Shown here piece by piece: positions 22,665-34,931 of a DNA stretch of 64,000 bases. The position numbers were made by a program, and so were the translations under genes. The stretch comes from Quercus robur (taxonomy: Eukaryota > Streptophyta > Magnoliopsida > Fagales > Fagaceae), in contig NC_065535.1 in assembly GCF_932294415.1 (NCBI RefSeq), forward strand, positions 23,524,782 to 23,588,781. Direction: 5' to 3'. A model generated the notes under the pieces. The model searched no databases. It was given only the letters and a program-made list of their open reading frames with translations, and was not told where the DNA came from. Numbering within the stretch: the stretch's first letter is position 1; each line of letters starts with the position of its first letter.

Positions 22665-22669
22665 ATTAG

Positions 22670-23387
22670 TGTAAGGACTCCAAAAATAAAGGCCCAAGCC
22701 CACCTAGAACAGTGCTACTTTATCCTTCAAATCAAGCCTAAACAATAGAATTTTTTAGAGTGGGCCACAAACTCAAGTGCAATACAAGATTAAGTCCAAT
22801 TCTAAGACCGAACAATCCAAAGTAGCAGATAAATGAAATTGGAACAAAAATTGAGGATAATATCTTTCTCGGGCAAATCTGAGGATCAATTTCTTGTATA
22901 TAAGTTTAGTTTTGGTTCTTTACAAGGTCCTTCTCAATTCTCCCCATTGGTTTCTTTTCACTTAGAAATTGTTCATCCCCTTTTTCTGGGGGGTTACCTT
23001 TCCTTTATAGTCATTTCCCATGCATCCCAACCCTCCACCTGTACATCATAGGCATTTCTTAGGATACTCGTCCCATTAGGACCCTTCTGGAGGTGATAGA
23101 AGGAGTTGCTAGCTGTGAAATTATTGTTCAAGGGTCATTTCCATATTAATGCAGCTGATGAAGTTGGTGCTGGGCATTCAATGCGGAGGTGGGAGGTGTC
23201 TCCTTTAGGAAACTTCCTCCCACCAACCTTGTTTCAGTTGCTATCTCTTCTCCTATCCTTGGGCTTCTAAGGGGTATCAGTTGTCCTGATTCTCTCACTC
23301 TACTTGGGTAGGCGAAATCCTTGGAGTTTGCTTACCTGTCTTGGTTTGGTTTGGGCAAATTAATCCTCGGTCCTCGAACCCCCCACA
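22670..23387 (-). repeat. 3' LTR of the deleted element
   Basis: 718 bp from TGTAAGGACTCC to CCCCCCACA. It matches 27994-28726 apart from substitutions and a missing block near the right end. Confidence 0.92.
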
Positions 23388-23656
23388 ATAGCCCTTTAAA
23401 ACCTTGCTTTCAGGAGGTACTTTGAGGGGGAGGTTTTAGTAGTAGTGGGAGAGCTGGTACGTGCTAAACGCGTTCCCACTTGGCGACGTCGTTTCACTTA
23501 TCTTGTGAACGAACCTGACGCTTCAATATCCACGTTGCTGCAATTATTGCATTATGTGGTTGTCTGTTCCTCCACGTTCTACGGTGTGATGGTGATTCGA
23601 CGGCCCAAATTTCTTCGGATTAATGAGCGGGAAATTTACCGCTCATTTCCCATCCC

Positions 23657-23664
23657 TATATAAA
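23657..23664 (+). promoter_or_regulatory. TATA box of the decayed accessory gene
   Basis: TATATAAA, followed by GGGGGAGTGGG, lies about 170 bp upstream of the presumed ATG at 23828. The arrangement matches the 10.4-kb element: just inside the 3' LTR, pointing away from it. A possible 5'-UTR intron (CTC|GTAAGT to TGATAG) lies between. Confidence 0.65.
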
Positions 23665-23827
23665 GGGGGAGTGGGAGTAATTTTTCCCACACTCTTTACA
23701 ATTTTCTTTCGAAGCAGCAGTCCCAGGAGATCTTCTATCAGCACTCGTAAGTGCCTTTGGCCTCTCACCCATTTATAAAAGAAACTTTTTTTCTTTCTTC
23801 CCTTCTTATTTTTCCTGATAGTAATAC

Positions 23828-26150
23828 ATGGGTGGGTTTGCTAAGTTAGTTGATACTCCAGAGGGTATGGCCGCTTTTTGGGCAAAGTATAGAATCCCTG
23901 AAAATGTAGAATTTTAACACTATGAGCTAGGAGGGTAGCTTGTGAATAAACCACTCGAGATCGTAGTTATTCCCATGATTGCCTTTATTGAAGGTGGAAT
24001 GGAGATTCTCATGGGTAGAGTGACTAGGGACTTCCTTATTAACTTTAGGCTTTCCCCTACTCAGTGCTCTCCTAACCTTTTTAGGGACCTCGATAGCGTA
24101 GACATGCTAAATCAAAACATGGTGACCAACCTCACTTGGCATGATGTAAATTGGGTGTACAATTGACAAAAGGGGAAGGAAACAGGTCACTATTTTAGGT
24201 GTAAAGTTCTCGTTGTTAGATTGATTTCCTGTATTCTCGATTCCAATAAGGGTATGGACGAAGACTTTCTCATTGTTTCGGGTGAATGGCACGATGGTTT
24301 GTATTGCTTTACCCAAGATAGGGAACTAGGTGGGATACCCAAGGACTTAGAATAACTTAGAGTACCCTCTTTCCTTCTTTTAGCTTTCTTTGCTTTCAAT
24401 TCTTGTCTTAACTAACTTCTTTTCTCTGTTTCCTTTATATATGAATTTCACACTGCTCCAAATCTTAAATTGGTGAACTTCATGGATCTTAATAGGATTT
24501 TATAATCCAAGATCTTTTTCCATCGAGACGGGCAACTTCGGGCGGTTCACATGATCCTTGGGTTTAAGCCCATCTCCAAACACTTCTAATCCCCTAAACA
24601 CGTGATTAAAGCTAAAGATCCTAAGCTTGCAATAACTGACATAGCTGTCCCTGGATTTTTGACTGAACCTCCTCTTCCCAGCACCCAAGACGCTGGGCTG
24701 CTTGCTAAACTTGCGACCAAGCTCCTTTATTCACATGAGCAGACAATCCCTTCCAACGAGGAGCAGGAAGAACCAATCTTCGAGCCCACCCAAGCTGATA
24801 TAAAGAAATAATTCGAGGTATTCTACCAGGCTAACTCCAAGGACACTTTAGAGCCAAGTAATCGCCCTTGTGTTGTTGCTCAGATTAGCACCAGTCAAGA
24901 AGCCTCTGATATTCTTGAAGGAATGGTGCTCGAGGAAAAGATGTCCGACTTGCTGGCCCTACTTACAGCTCATACCGGGAGGAATTCTCCTATAGTGCTA
25001 GTTGTTCCCCAGCCTCCTACTCCTATCCCACCTCATCCTTCTATCGTAGAAGTAGTTGAGAAGAAGAGGAGAAGGGGGAAACAGACTAGGAAGGAGAGCT
25101 CTGAGGAGGGGGAGATACCTCCGTCAATTCAACAGCCGCCCTCTAAGAAACCAAGAATTATAAGGTCGCAACAAAAGAAGAGCCCTTCTGAAGGGGTTGG
25201 TAAAAGCGCCGAAGGGGAGCAGCGCACCAAGGCCTCATTTTGGAACACTGCATTCGTGCTTAGCACAAGAGACCTTGTCACACCTGAGGCAACCATTAGG
25301 GATGCCCAGAAAAGCAGGTTCGGGTTAGTGTTCGAGTGTCTTGAACAGGCCTTGTTACTTCCTCGAGACATGCAAAAGCTAAAGAATATGAGGAAACATG
25401 AAGTGTTCTTTTCACTGAAGAGGGACCTTGCCAAGATTTGCTTGTTACACATAAATTACCATATGACTTGCTCATAGCCTTTGTGTTAAGAACTTAACAT
25501 GTGCACCTTCTTCTCTTCTTCTTTTTTTTCTTTTTTAAAACAAGCTGTGCAAGCGTCCTTTGTGGCCGAGGAATGGGTTGATCACGCTCTCTCAAAGTCC
25601 CGAGAAACGGAAAATAAACTGGCAAATTCGGATAAGGCCTTGGTCAAGGTAGCGAAGAAGTATAAAGACTCTCTCTTCCACCTACCCGAGGCTGAGAGGG
25701 AGCGCAAGAGCGTTGAAGCTACTTTGGAAGGGGCTGAAAAGCAAGCTAAAGAGGTGCAGATTTCATTGAAGAAAACCAAGACGCAGTTAGCTTCGGCCAA
25801 AGAGTAAATCAAGCTTTAGCTTAAAGACCTAGAAGGCAAGGAAGCTGAAAAGGCGAAGGTTGAATAGGTCGCTTACAAGGCGGGCATAACAAAAACCGCC
25901 CAACTTAGAGATGTTGCATGGGCCCAGCAAAGTTTACTTCCCCTCTGCCCTTCACATCGCTCCCAACTGTGCTCTTCCTGCACCAGATCCAAGCTCTGCC
26001 TCCTCGGCGCCTAATTCCATGGTGACTATAACTTCTGAACCTTCTATTGAGAAGGAGAAGTAGGTTCTAACCCCAATGGTGGAATTAGAATCAGAGGAGG
26101 TTGAAGAAGTTGAGCAACTAAAGAAGAAAAGCTAAGAAAAAGAGAAAGAA
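23828..26150 (+). pseudogene. decayed accessory gene, antisense to its retrotransposon
   Basis: From an ATG at 23828, translation gives conserved-looking stretches separated by in-frame stops: an N-terminal piece, a GRVTRDFLINFRLSPTQCSP segment near 24015-24075, TWHDVNWVYN before a stop at about 24164, and GEWHDGLYC near 24285. After a gap there is a basic middle part (24923-25477, with EKKRRRGKQTRK) and a coiled coil (25540-25860). This is the layout of the antisense gene of the 10.4-kb element: a transposon-type domain, a basic segment, then a coiled coil. The family assignment (plant putative gypsy-type transposon protein) is from recognition of the phrases, not a search. It is no longer translatable as one protein. 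Confidence 0.7.
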
Positions 26151-26509
26151 GCAGCAAAATAGCTCCGTTAGGTTGATACATAGGCAGATTTTTGTCACGG
26201 GCTAAGTTTAGTAGCTGTTCTTTTCTTCTTTTTCTTTTGTTCAACCCTTTTTGTAAACATTTTACAGAGCTTGACTGAATAGATTCGAATTTTATGATAT
26301 TCTTGTTTTATTTAAGAACTTTCTTTTCACGTCTCAAAACATTGCATACATATATCACTGTTTTTTCTTTTGTATTAAATTCAGCTTTTTCTTAACACTC
26401 TCCTAACCAAAATGTATGACCTAAAGCATGTTCAGTCACCAAAATTCTGATTTATATCTAACAATACGATTTGAGAAACCAAACGTAACTATGGCTATGT
26501 TTTTGGACT

Positions 26510-26690
26510 GAACCATATTCACATAAGGGTTAATTTACCTAAGGCCTGTGACCCGAGGATTCGAACATGACCGAGATTCTATTTAACACTTAACCAATTT
26601 CATATAAGAGTTAATTTACCCAAGGCCTGTAACCCAAGAAGTTGAACATAACCGAGATTCTGTTTAACACTTAACCAATTTCACATAAGA
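26510..26690 (-). repeat. tandem repeat between accessory gene and integrase
   Basis: Two copies of a unit of about 81 bp (CATAAGGGTTAATTTACC and CATATAAGAGTTAATTTACC; each with CCGAGATTCT and AACACTTAACCAATTTCA). It has the same relative place as the 131-bp array of the 10.4-kb element but unrelated sequence. Confidence 0.8.
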
Positions 26691-26799
26691 CAAGGCGTAA
26701 TGAATAACTTTGGAAAAACCGAGCACCAAATAGCAAGTAAAGAATTGAACGGAATTCGGAGTATTATTAATAATAACATCTACGCAGATTATTTACATT

Positions 26800-27770
26800 T
26801 CAGGGACGTGGAACAACATTCTCATCCAACTCTTCTAGGTAATAAGCCCCAATCCTAGCTACTAATGTGATACGATATGGACCTTCCCAGTTAGGTCTTA
26901 ATTTACCCCATGATGGGTTCTTGGTAGTTCCTACTAGCTTTCTTAAGACCAGGTCACTAGGTGCCAGCGGCCTTGTCTTAACCCCTTTGTTGTATCCTTG
27001 CTTGAACTTATACTGATAATGTGCCATTTGTACCATGACCACTTCTCTTCTTTTGTCTACTAAGTCTAGGCTTGCCGAGAGCAAACTATCGTTCTCTTCA
27101 ATATTGAATTGGCTAGTACTCAATGTCAGGAATCCTGTCTTAAGAAGGATGACTGCTTTGGACCCATAGGTCATTGAGAATGGAGTTTCCCCAGTTGATA
27201 TTCGGGGTGTGGTACGATACGTCTATAGTACATGTGGCAACTCATCCACCCATCTCCCCTTCGCTTCATTAAGCCTTTTCTTTAATCCATTAATTATGAC
27301 CTTATTGATAGCTTCGGCTTGTCTATTCTCCTGTAGGTAGGCAAAAGTGGAATATCTATTTCTAATGTCCAGCTCTCCACAATATCTTCTGTAGGCCTTA
27401 CTATCAAATTGAAGTCCATTGTCTGAAATCAATGTGTGAGAGATTCCAAATCTGGTAACGATGTTCCTCCAAACAAACCTCTTCGCATTTGCATTCTTGA
27501 TGTTTGAAAGGGGCTCGGTCTCTACCCATTTCGTGAAGTAATCCATTCCGACAAGGAGCCATCTTCGATTTCCAGTTGCTCTCGGGAAAGGTCCAACTAT
27601 GTCTAAGTCCCCACTAAGCAAATGGCCAAGGACTGGAGAGAGGATTCAAGACTCCTCTTGGTTGGTGGATGTTTGGAGCGTATCTCTGACATTGGTCACA
27701 CTTCTTAACATAGTCTTGAGCAGCCCTTTGCATGCTAGGCCACCAATACCCCTAGGTGAGAGCTTTATGT
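26800..27770 (-). pseudogene. integrase remnant of pol
   Basis: Minus-strand reading gives the end of the integrase zinc domain (KKCDQCQRYAPN, about 27680-27715), the catalytic core (DIVGPFPRA, VGMDYFTKWVE, SDNGLQFD) at 27223-27621, and a C-terminal GPY/F module (NWEGPYRITL) at 26800-27174. Frame breaks separate the pieces. RT and RNase H are absent. Confidence 0.88.
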
Positions 27771-27779
27771 GATACGTGA

Positions 27780-27946
27780 CTTCCAGTCCTTAACTAACTC
27801 CTATCAGTGTGCTCTGTATGTTGCGTTTCCACCCTAACGCTTGGAGATTGATTATGCTCTCGGTCTCTCCTCCGCTCTAGACTAACAAAATGATCCACAA
27901 GTTGCAAGCCAACAGACTCCTCTCTATTCTGTCTGGAGTTGGCCAT
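27780..27946 (-). pseudogene. gag N-terminal remnant
   Basis: A minus-strand ATG at 27946 opens MANSRQNREESVGLQLVDHF, the expected start of gag after the leader. The frame runs about 50 codons and then meets integrase-derived sequence, which marks the internal deletion. A primer-binding-like TTGGCATTGTCTGTAGGAA (27974-27992) lies between it and the LTR. Confidence 0.65.
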
Positions 27947-27993
27947 AGCTTGGATAAAAAAAATTGCAGATGATTCCTACAGACAATGCCAAT

Positions 27994-28726
27994 TGTAAGG
28001 ACTCAAAAAATAAAGGCCCAAGCCCACCTAGAACAGTGGTACCTTATCCTTCAAATCAAGCCTAAACAATAGAATTTTTAAGAGAGTGGGCCACAAGCTT
28101 AAGTGCAATACAAGGTTAAGTCCAAGTCTTAGACCGAACAATCCAAAGTAGCAAATAAATGCAATTGGAACAACAATTGAGGATAATATCCTCCTTGGGC
28201 AAATCCGAGGATCAGTTTCTTGTATATAAGTTTAGTTCTAGTTCTTTACAAAGTCCTTCTCAATTCTCCTCACGGTTTCTTTTCACTTAGAAATTGTTCA
28301 TCCCTTTTTCTGGGGTGTTACCTTCATTTTATAGTCCCTTCCCTTGCATCCCAACCCTCCACCTATACGTCTCAGGGCATTTCTTAGGATACTTGTCCCA
28401 TCAGGACCCTTCTGGAGGTGGTAGAAGGAATTGCTAGCTGTAAAGTTATTGTTCAGAGGTCATTTCCACATTAATGTAGCTAATGAAGTTAGTGTTAGGC
28501 ATTCAATGCGGAGGTGGGAGGTGTCTCCTTTAGGAAACTTCCTCCCATTAACCTTGTTTCAGTTGCTATCTCTTCTCTTATCCTTGGGCTTCTAAGGGGT
28601 ATCAGTTGTCCTAATTCTCTTGCTCTTCTTGGGTAGGCGGAATCCTCGGAGTTTGCTTACCTGTCTTAGTCTAATTTGGGCAAATTAATCCTCGGCCGGG
28701 ATTCCTCGGTCCTCGGACCCCCCACA
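27994..28726 (-). repeat. 5' LTR of the deleted element
   Basis: 733 bp. The minus-strand TATA box (TATAAAAT) is at about 28326-28333. Followed by the target duplication ATTAG. Confidence 0.92.
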
Positions 28727-28731
28727 ATTAG

Positions 28732-30329
28732 TATATGATATGCAAAAATAATTTTTTTTGATATTATGATAAGTTTATTTTTAGGTAAGGGAAATTATAA
28801 TTTACCTCATGTAGTTTGACCCTATCACAATTGAGTTAATAAATTTTCAATTTATACATTTAGCTCTTCTATGATTTTGACTAAAATTAAATCATTACGA
28901 TTCCATTAAAATTATAGATTTTGCAAATTAAGAGTTTCATTGTAGCAATTGAAAGTTTATGGACTAAATAATGATAGAATTAAAATACATGGGGGTAAAT
29001 TTTAATTTATGATAAATTAAACAAAGATTTAATTTATATAATACAAAATACTTAAATTTTGGGATTGAAATATATATCAGCTCTTTTCATTTTCTTTATC
29101 TTTGCCTAGTTAACTTACTAATTTATTTAATAAGAATAAAGTTTAAAGAAAATAAAGAAAATGTAGGCGAATTATGTTTGTATGTTTAGGGTTGATAACT
29201 TGATATAGCTAAGAAAACAAAAGAATAAATTAAATTTTCAAATTTATTTTTTTAATGTATTTTTGGAGAGTAAAACATAATGCTCAATATTTTTGATAGA
29301 GTTGAATTGAATGTGTTATTTTTGTGTCAACTTATTTGGTTTTGCAATTTCTCAAAGTTCTAGCATTTTCTCTCATCATTGTAATGATCAATTTATTAAT
29401 TTTTTTGTTCTTAGTTATTTTATTTATTTTATATTTTTATATTATTCAAGTTTGGAATTAAGTGCCAAATAGGATATGACTACATAATTTTATTTATATA
29501 AAATAATTTAGGGTAGCCTTTAGGTTTAGAGTTAAGAGAAACTTCTACAAAATTAGTACACCTTAATTAATAATTAACCTGAAATGTATTAACAAACAAT
29601 TATTTTACTTTTTATTTTATCCATGTTTTGTTAACATTAAATAGAAATTGAATTGATGTCAATTTTTTTTTTCATTTAATAATTTATTCTTGAAATATTA
29701 TATAATTCTAATTATTAAATTGTGAAAAAATTTTGCTTCATACTTTACCCCAAAGATGAAATCCTAATTTTGTCCCAAACAAACAAGTACTTAAAAAAGT
29801 ACTGTGATGCAATGTAGGCACTATAACTAAATTAGTATAGGTTGCATTTTGTTTGACAACTTGGTCATTCGATAAATATCGTGAGTCTTCTTGTGGGAAT
29901 AGATTAAGATTGGGGGTGCAATTGCAATCGAGAGCTGAGATTAAAAGTTAAGTTTTAAATTCTTTCTACTCCATCTTTAGATTAAAAAAAATTAAAAATT
30001 AAAAGCTTTCATGATTCAATGACTGAGATTAAAAATTGACTTTTTTAATTGAAGGATTGAGGGTCTATTTGGAATCCATTTATTTTGCTGAAACTGAAAA
30101 CTTTTTGTTGAAAATACTGTAGATAAAATTAAATGTTAGTTGAAATAGTACAATGGGCCCATGAATAATACCAAAAAGTGCAGTGAGACTATAAATAGTG
30201 GCAAAAATAAGCTAAATAGTAAAATAAGTTGGCAAAAAATAAGCTAGCCAAACAAACACTAAGTCCTTCATTGCAATTGCACCCAAATCACAATCCAAGT
30301 CAAAATTTTGTATAGTTTATGGTGGGATC
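28732..30329. other. AT-rich intergenic region
   Basis: No gene seen. It contains one MITE copy at 30062-30262, listed separately. Confidence 0.7.
30062..30262 (+). mobile_element. MITE-like repeat, copy A
   Basis: About 200 bp with imperfect inverted ends (GGGTCTATTTGG and CCAAACAAACACT). The interior has phrases shared with 34712-35118 and 42397-42605 (TTATTTTGCTGAAACTGAAA, CATGAATAATACCAAAAA, AATAAGCTAAATAGTAAAA). It is noncoding. Transposon superfamily not certain. Confidence 0.7.
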
Positions 30330-31563
30330 TAGACATGGCAATATGGGTCAGAATTTTCTGACTCGACCCAAAAATATCTGACCCGAACTTGATTTTTTTG
30401 ACCCAAAGCAAAAATGGGTTGACTCGACCTGATTTTTTGCGAGTCAACCTAACTCGACCCGGATAACCTGTGACCCGACCCGTTAAAAAATTAGCTAAAA
30501 AAAAAAATTTAAACTACATCATGATACTAAGTGCATAAAGCACAAAGTATCAAAACTAATAGTCAATATATTATAGATATAAAATTATAAACATGTCAAG
30601 ACATGACATGAAATGAGAAAATGACCATTTGAGTTTTTTATTTTTATTTATTTTTTGCTGAAGACTATTTCATCACAACCAATAAGAGCTCACAAATCAA
30701 GAACATGAGTGACATGAGAGACAACACAATACAAGGCTCAAGGCTGTCAAGACAACTATTAAAAAAAAAAAAATCTCATTCAATAAAATCAATACTAGCT
30801 TTAGACGGTGATAAGTTTTGACCAGGGTCAAAAAATGGTAATAAATTACAAGGATTAGCTCCTTCCTTTTGAGCAAATGCTTTAAATGTTTTGTTGACTT
30901 GACTTAGGTGGGTGCATGGTATTCATGCACTATGCCAAGCTTTTATAGTATAGACAATTAGCTAACTTTAGATTTTTTTTTTCTAAAAAAAGAAAAAAAA
31001 AAGAAAAAAAAACTAACTTTGGATTTACTTTGGTATAATAATTGCAAGCATAGTTGTCAAAACGTGAATCATGTCGTGAATTGATTTTTTTTGTTTATGT
31101 TTTTGTTTTTTTTGGTATCATATATAATAAGAATCACAATCTCTTAATAAAAATTAGCACCATCATACGCGCTCCGCACGAGTGATTAGCCTTTTTTTTT
31201 TAGTTTAAAGTAATTTTTCAATTTGAATTTATCTATTGCTAGTGAATTTACACATGAAGAAATTTTTAAGAAACTAAAATTTAGAATTTGAAATGAAGTA
31301 AACTGTTGGTTTTGTGTTTGCTACTTTTTAGGAAAAAATGCTTCAAACGTATGTGAGATATATTTATAGAGAGTGTGCTAATTTTTAGGAAAAATTTTTC
31401 TTTGGTAGTTTTTTTTTTTTTTTTTTTTTTTGAATTTTGTTGAATTACAATTTTAACCCCATTTTTTATTTTTTAGGAATAAGGATTATCTAATTAGATT
31501 AGGGGTATTTTTGACATTTTTTAAAGCCATAACTGACTTTTTGAATCATCTTAATATGTAGAG

Positions 31564-31599
<36 letters not shown>

Positions 31600-32698
31600 A
31601 TAGGTATACATATTCAAAGGGTATATTCATTATAAATTTTGAATATATTCAACTAATGAATAATTTATTCATCACTTATATAATAATATTTAACTAGCTA
31701 ACTAAATAAATTAAATTAGCATGTGTTTATAAGTTATAAAATACACATTCAAATTGACTAAACTTAGTGGTTAACTCAATTGGTAAAATCTATAATAGTT
31801 GAATAAGTGATTTGGAGTTTAATCCCCGCCTACACCAAATACCAATTGGTATCTTAGTCTGATGATAAAGAGTTATTATTAGGAGTGGAAGTCATAGGTT
31901 GAAACTCTATAAAATAAAAAAAATAAATAAATAAATAAAAGACTAAACTTAAAAGTGATAATACATTACAAATGACCAAAAATAATAAATTTTTTATCGT
32001 ATTAATCATCTTGCCTAATCAAACTCCATCCAAGTCAATGTTATCATCATGTTCATCATTTTGCAAATTTATCTTTTCATTGAAATTTTCTTCATCATCA
32101 TCAACCTATATTATATCTTCTTGTTCTTTTATTTTAATGTTTTTTTTTTAAATATTTCTTGATTTTCTTCTTGGCATTTTAGTTTTTTACACTCATGACA
32201 ATAATGACAAAAATAAAAAATATAATTATATTGTCAGTTAATACCTTATTCATAGTATATAAAATAAATTTGCAAATATGAAAGTCCTTGCAAATATTAA
32301 CAAGTTGTTACTTTGCTGGCTTACTTGTTTTGTTTGTTTTAAGATCTATCTATTTTTGAAGATGTAAACTTGTAATTATATGCATTTTGACAATGAACTA
32401 TTAACATCAAAGACTTTTTCCATCATGAATTTATGACTATAAATAATTTTTGTCATGATCAAAACTGTCAGAATTGGAAGGATATTAACAAGTGGCATTA
32501 AGTGTAATTCATTTGCTTAATTGATTTTATTCATTCTCTCTAAATAGGTTGTCATTGATTTGTTTTTGTAATTGAAAAAAAAAATAAATAAATAAAATAA
32601 AAATAAAAAAACCTTGTTTGAAAAATATGGGTCTGCCTAACCTGACTGACATGCCTACCCGATTAACCCGACCCGACCCGCCTGTTTTGCCACGTCTA
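30330..32698. mobile_element. non-autonomous hAT element
   Basis: It is flanked by a perfect 8-bp target duplication GTGGGATC (30322-30329 and 32699-32706). The terminal inverted repeats are TAGACATGGCAA and, on the other strand, TAGACGTGGCAA. Subterminal ACCCGACCCG-type repeats occur at both ends (about 30360-30480 and 32640-32690). An 8-bp duplication and subterminal repeats are hAT features. No transposase frame is present in its 2.4 kb, and it contains a SINE. Confidence 0.88.
31767..31940 (+). mobile_element. tRNA-derived (apparently dimeric) SINE inside the hAT element
   Basis: An 11-bp target duplication GACTAAACTTA flanks it (31756-31766 and 31941-31951). The head has box A (TGGTTAACTCAATTGG) and box B-like (GGAGTTTAATCCC) polymerase III promoter motifs. 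A second, similar pair follows (TCTTAGTCTGATGATAAAG and AGGTTGAAACTCT), then an A-rich (AAAT)n tail. Two tRNA-like units suggest a dimeric SINE. Confidence 0.8.
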
Positions 32699-34149
32699 GT
32701 GGGATCTATTATATTGTACCCACAACCAGCACCATGATTCTTCAGTTTTTCTAAATCTGACTTGACCTCAATGTCTGGCCGAGTTGGATAAAGTTTAACG
32801 GCGGACAATCACACTTAGACCGAAGTTGTGGTCTAAACTCGAAATTGTTCAAAATGGAATAGGTCAGCTCAGGTTAGACGGATTGATCAGTTGCTTGAAC
32901 AACCCTATCAATACAGGAAAATTATTGAGTGCTCCCAGAGTATTATAAATGTATACTTCTCTCTCTCACATAAATAGTAAATTTCACCATGAATTTAATT
33001 AGTGATACCCACTATTCTTATGAGAGAAAAAAATATACATTTATGATAGTATGAGAATACACAATAATTTTTCATCAATACATTCCATAAGTTCCACCTC
33101 CTCAGATCCTCCCCATCAGACCTCTTACATTCTTTCTTGTGATTGCCTACCTACACCATGACATTCCGTCAACATCGTCGCAAGTTGCAACCACTACAAT
33201 AGTACAATGCTGTCATAAATGCATGCCTCAGCTTCACTTCTTCTCAATATTCCAACTTATTTTTATTTATTTATTTTTGGTTAAAAATATTCCAACTTAT
33301 TGAAAAAAGAGAGAGATGTAAATGATGATATAGTGGCTTACGTAATTGAAATACTATTTCAAAGCAACCGTCAAGATGAGTACATGACAGTAAAAAAGCA
33401 ATGCTAAAACCGTCACTTATTGAGACCATTAAATATTAATATCCTTCTTTAACATATCTCATCTTCTTTGAAATAATTAGCCGTCTGATTTGTGCTGCTT
33501 TCATTATTGAATTGGGTCCCCCCTCTTCTTTTTCACCTGCGGTGTGACACTCCCTCCCCACAATAAATAAGCCATATTTTAGTAAGGAGACCATTTAAGC
33601 ACTATAAATATTTCCGCGTGAAATTCATACAAGATATTTGTAACATCGAAAAAAATCTCAATTGCGTAAACAAAAATCTTGGGAAAAATTTCATTTTTTT
33701 TGGGATGTCACCAATTAAAACCAATAGTTTAAAACATTAGAGTAGCAATTCAAAAAAAAAAAAAATATATATATATATATATATATTAACAAAGCTTATT
33801 TTCAAACTAGAGTGAGAAACTTTTCAATATTTTCATATATCTCTTTGTTGGGTGTGAATTTTGGAAATCTAATCGTTAAATTTCGTGTTTCTTATGTTCT
33901 TAACATATACATCACATTTTGTTCAATTTGGATGTTATGTATTTTTTGATCAATAAACTTATTTTTTATACACAATTTTAGATTTCACAAAACTCAAAAC
34001 ATTTTACTTTAACATTTATTTGATGACATAGCAACTGATTTTTTATTTTCTTCAAATTTTGCAAGTATAGGGAATACAATAAGAACATGCAATCTAATAG
34101 CTAGATTTACAAAATTCACACTAAATATAAAAATATATGAAAAATTTGA

Positions 34150-34640
34150 AGGATTTCTCTCTAAATTAGTTTGGAGAGAAACATTGATTTACCTAGTCAA
34201 AGAGAAAAAGTTAAGTTTAAAACTTCTCAGTCCAAGACTCTTGAAATTGTTGAAAAAATACTTTCTGATTTAAAAGTTAAAACTGAGAGTACTTCTACAA
34301 GTACTTCAGCTGCTCGAACTATTTCCAAAAAAGAGATTGTTTTTGAAGAGTCCTTCTTGGATACAGTTCATATCCGCACCTGAATCTATCATAGCAATAA
34401 CAGTGAAATGATAATCAAGAAAAACAACAATTTTAACTTTTGTAAACCATTTTGGAGGAATATTTTAACTGTTATCTTGATCTTACTCTTACTTTGGATG
34501 ATCCTAATATTGTTAAAACTTTGACATTGAATATTGCTTCATCTAATTACCATATGGAAGAAGGTAGTAAGCCTTTTGTTTTGATCTATCGCATTTATTA
34601 TAGACTAATGAGTACTTAAATGAATCCTTGTGCTAAGATT
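34150..34640 (+). pseudogene. possible endogenous caulimovirid (movement-protein-like) fragment
   Basis: A 70-codon frame (34171-34383) and the following frames give phrases such as SQREKVKF, FEESFLDTV and, further on, YRIYYRLMST and NPCAKI, that recall the movement-protein part of endogenous plant pararetroviruses (florendovirus or petuvirus type). Stops and a frame change break it. No capsid, protease or RT is seen next to it. Assigned from memory of the style of sequence; a retrotransposon origin is possible. Confidence 0.35.
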
Positions 34641-34711
34641 CTTAGAGAACCTTATATATATATACGGAGTAAATATTTAATAAATTGAAAATTGAAAATT
34701 TACTATGAATC

Positions 34712-34931
34712 TAAGTGTTTGTTTGGGAACAATTTATTTAGTTGAAACTATTTTTTTTTATTTTTTTATTTTTTGCGGAAAATACTCTCGATAAAGATAA
34801 AAAAATAGCTAAAATAGTATAATAGGACTCATGAATAGTACCAAAAAAGTGCAATGAGACCCATGAATAATACCAAAAATAAGCTAAATAGTAAAAAAAG
34901 CTGGCTTTCTAAGCCATGACAAACGCATACT
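34712..34931 (+). mobile_element. MITE-like repeat, copy B
   Basis: Same family as 30062-30262, starting GTGTTTGTTTGGG and ending GACAAACGCA. It sits directly against copy C. Confidence 0.65.

Larger units (their letters stand above)
22670..28726 (-). mobile_element. older Ty3/gypsy element, internally deleted, opposite orientation
   Basis: Two direct LTRs (22670-23387 and 27994-28726) are flanked by the target duplication ATTAG (22665-22669 and 28727-28731). Read on the minus strand: 5' LTR, a primer-binding region, the first part of gag, then a jump straight into integrase, an 81-bp repeat, a decayed gene on the opposite (plus) strand, and the 3' LTR. Most of gag and all of protease, RT and RNase H are missing. 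LTR divergence is visibly greater than in the 10.4-kb element and includes a 14-15-bp length difference, so it is older. Confidence 0.92.

Noticed and set aside
31767..31850. tRNA gene candidate
   Set aside because: Box A and B are present but no cloverleaf with a sound acceptor stem, and it has an A-rich tail and target duplication: a SINE.
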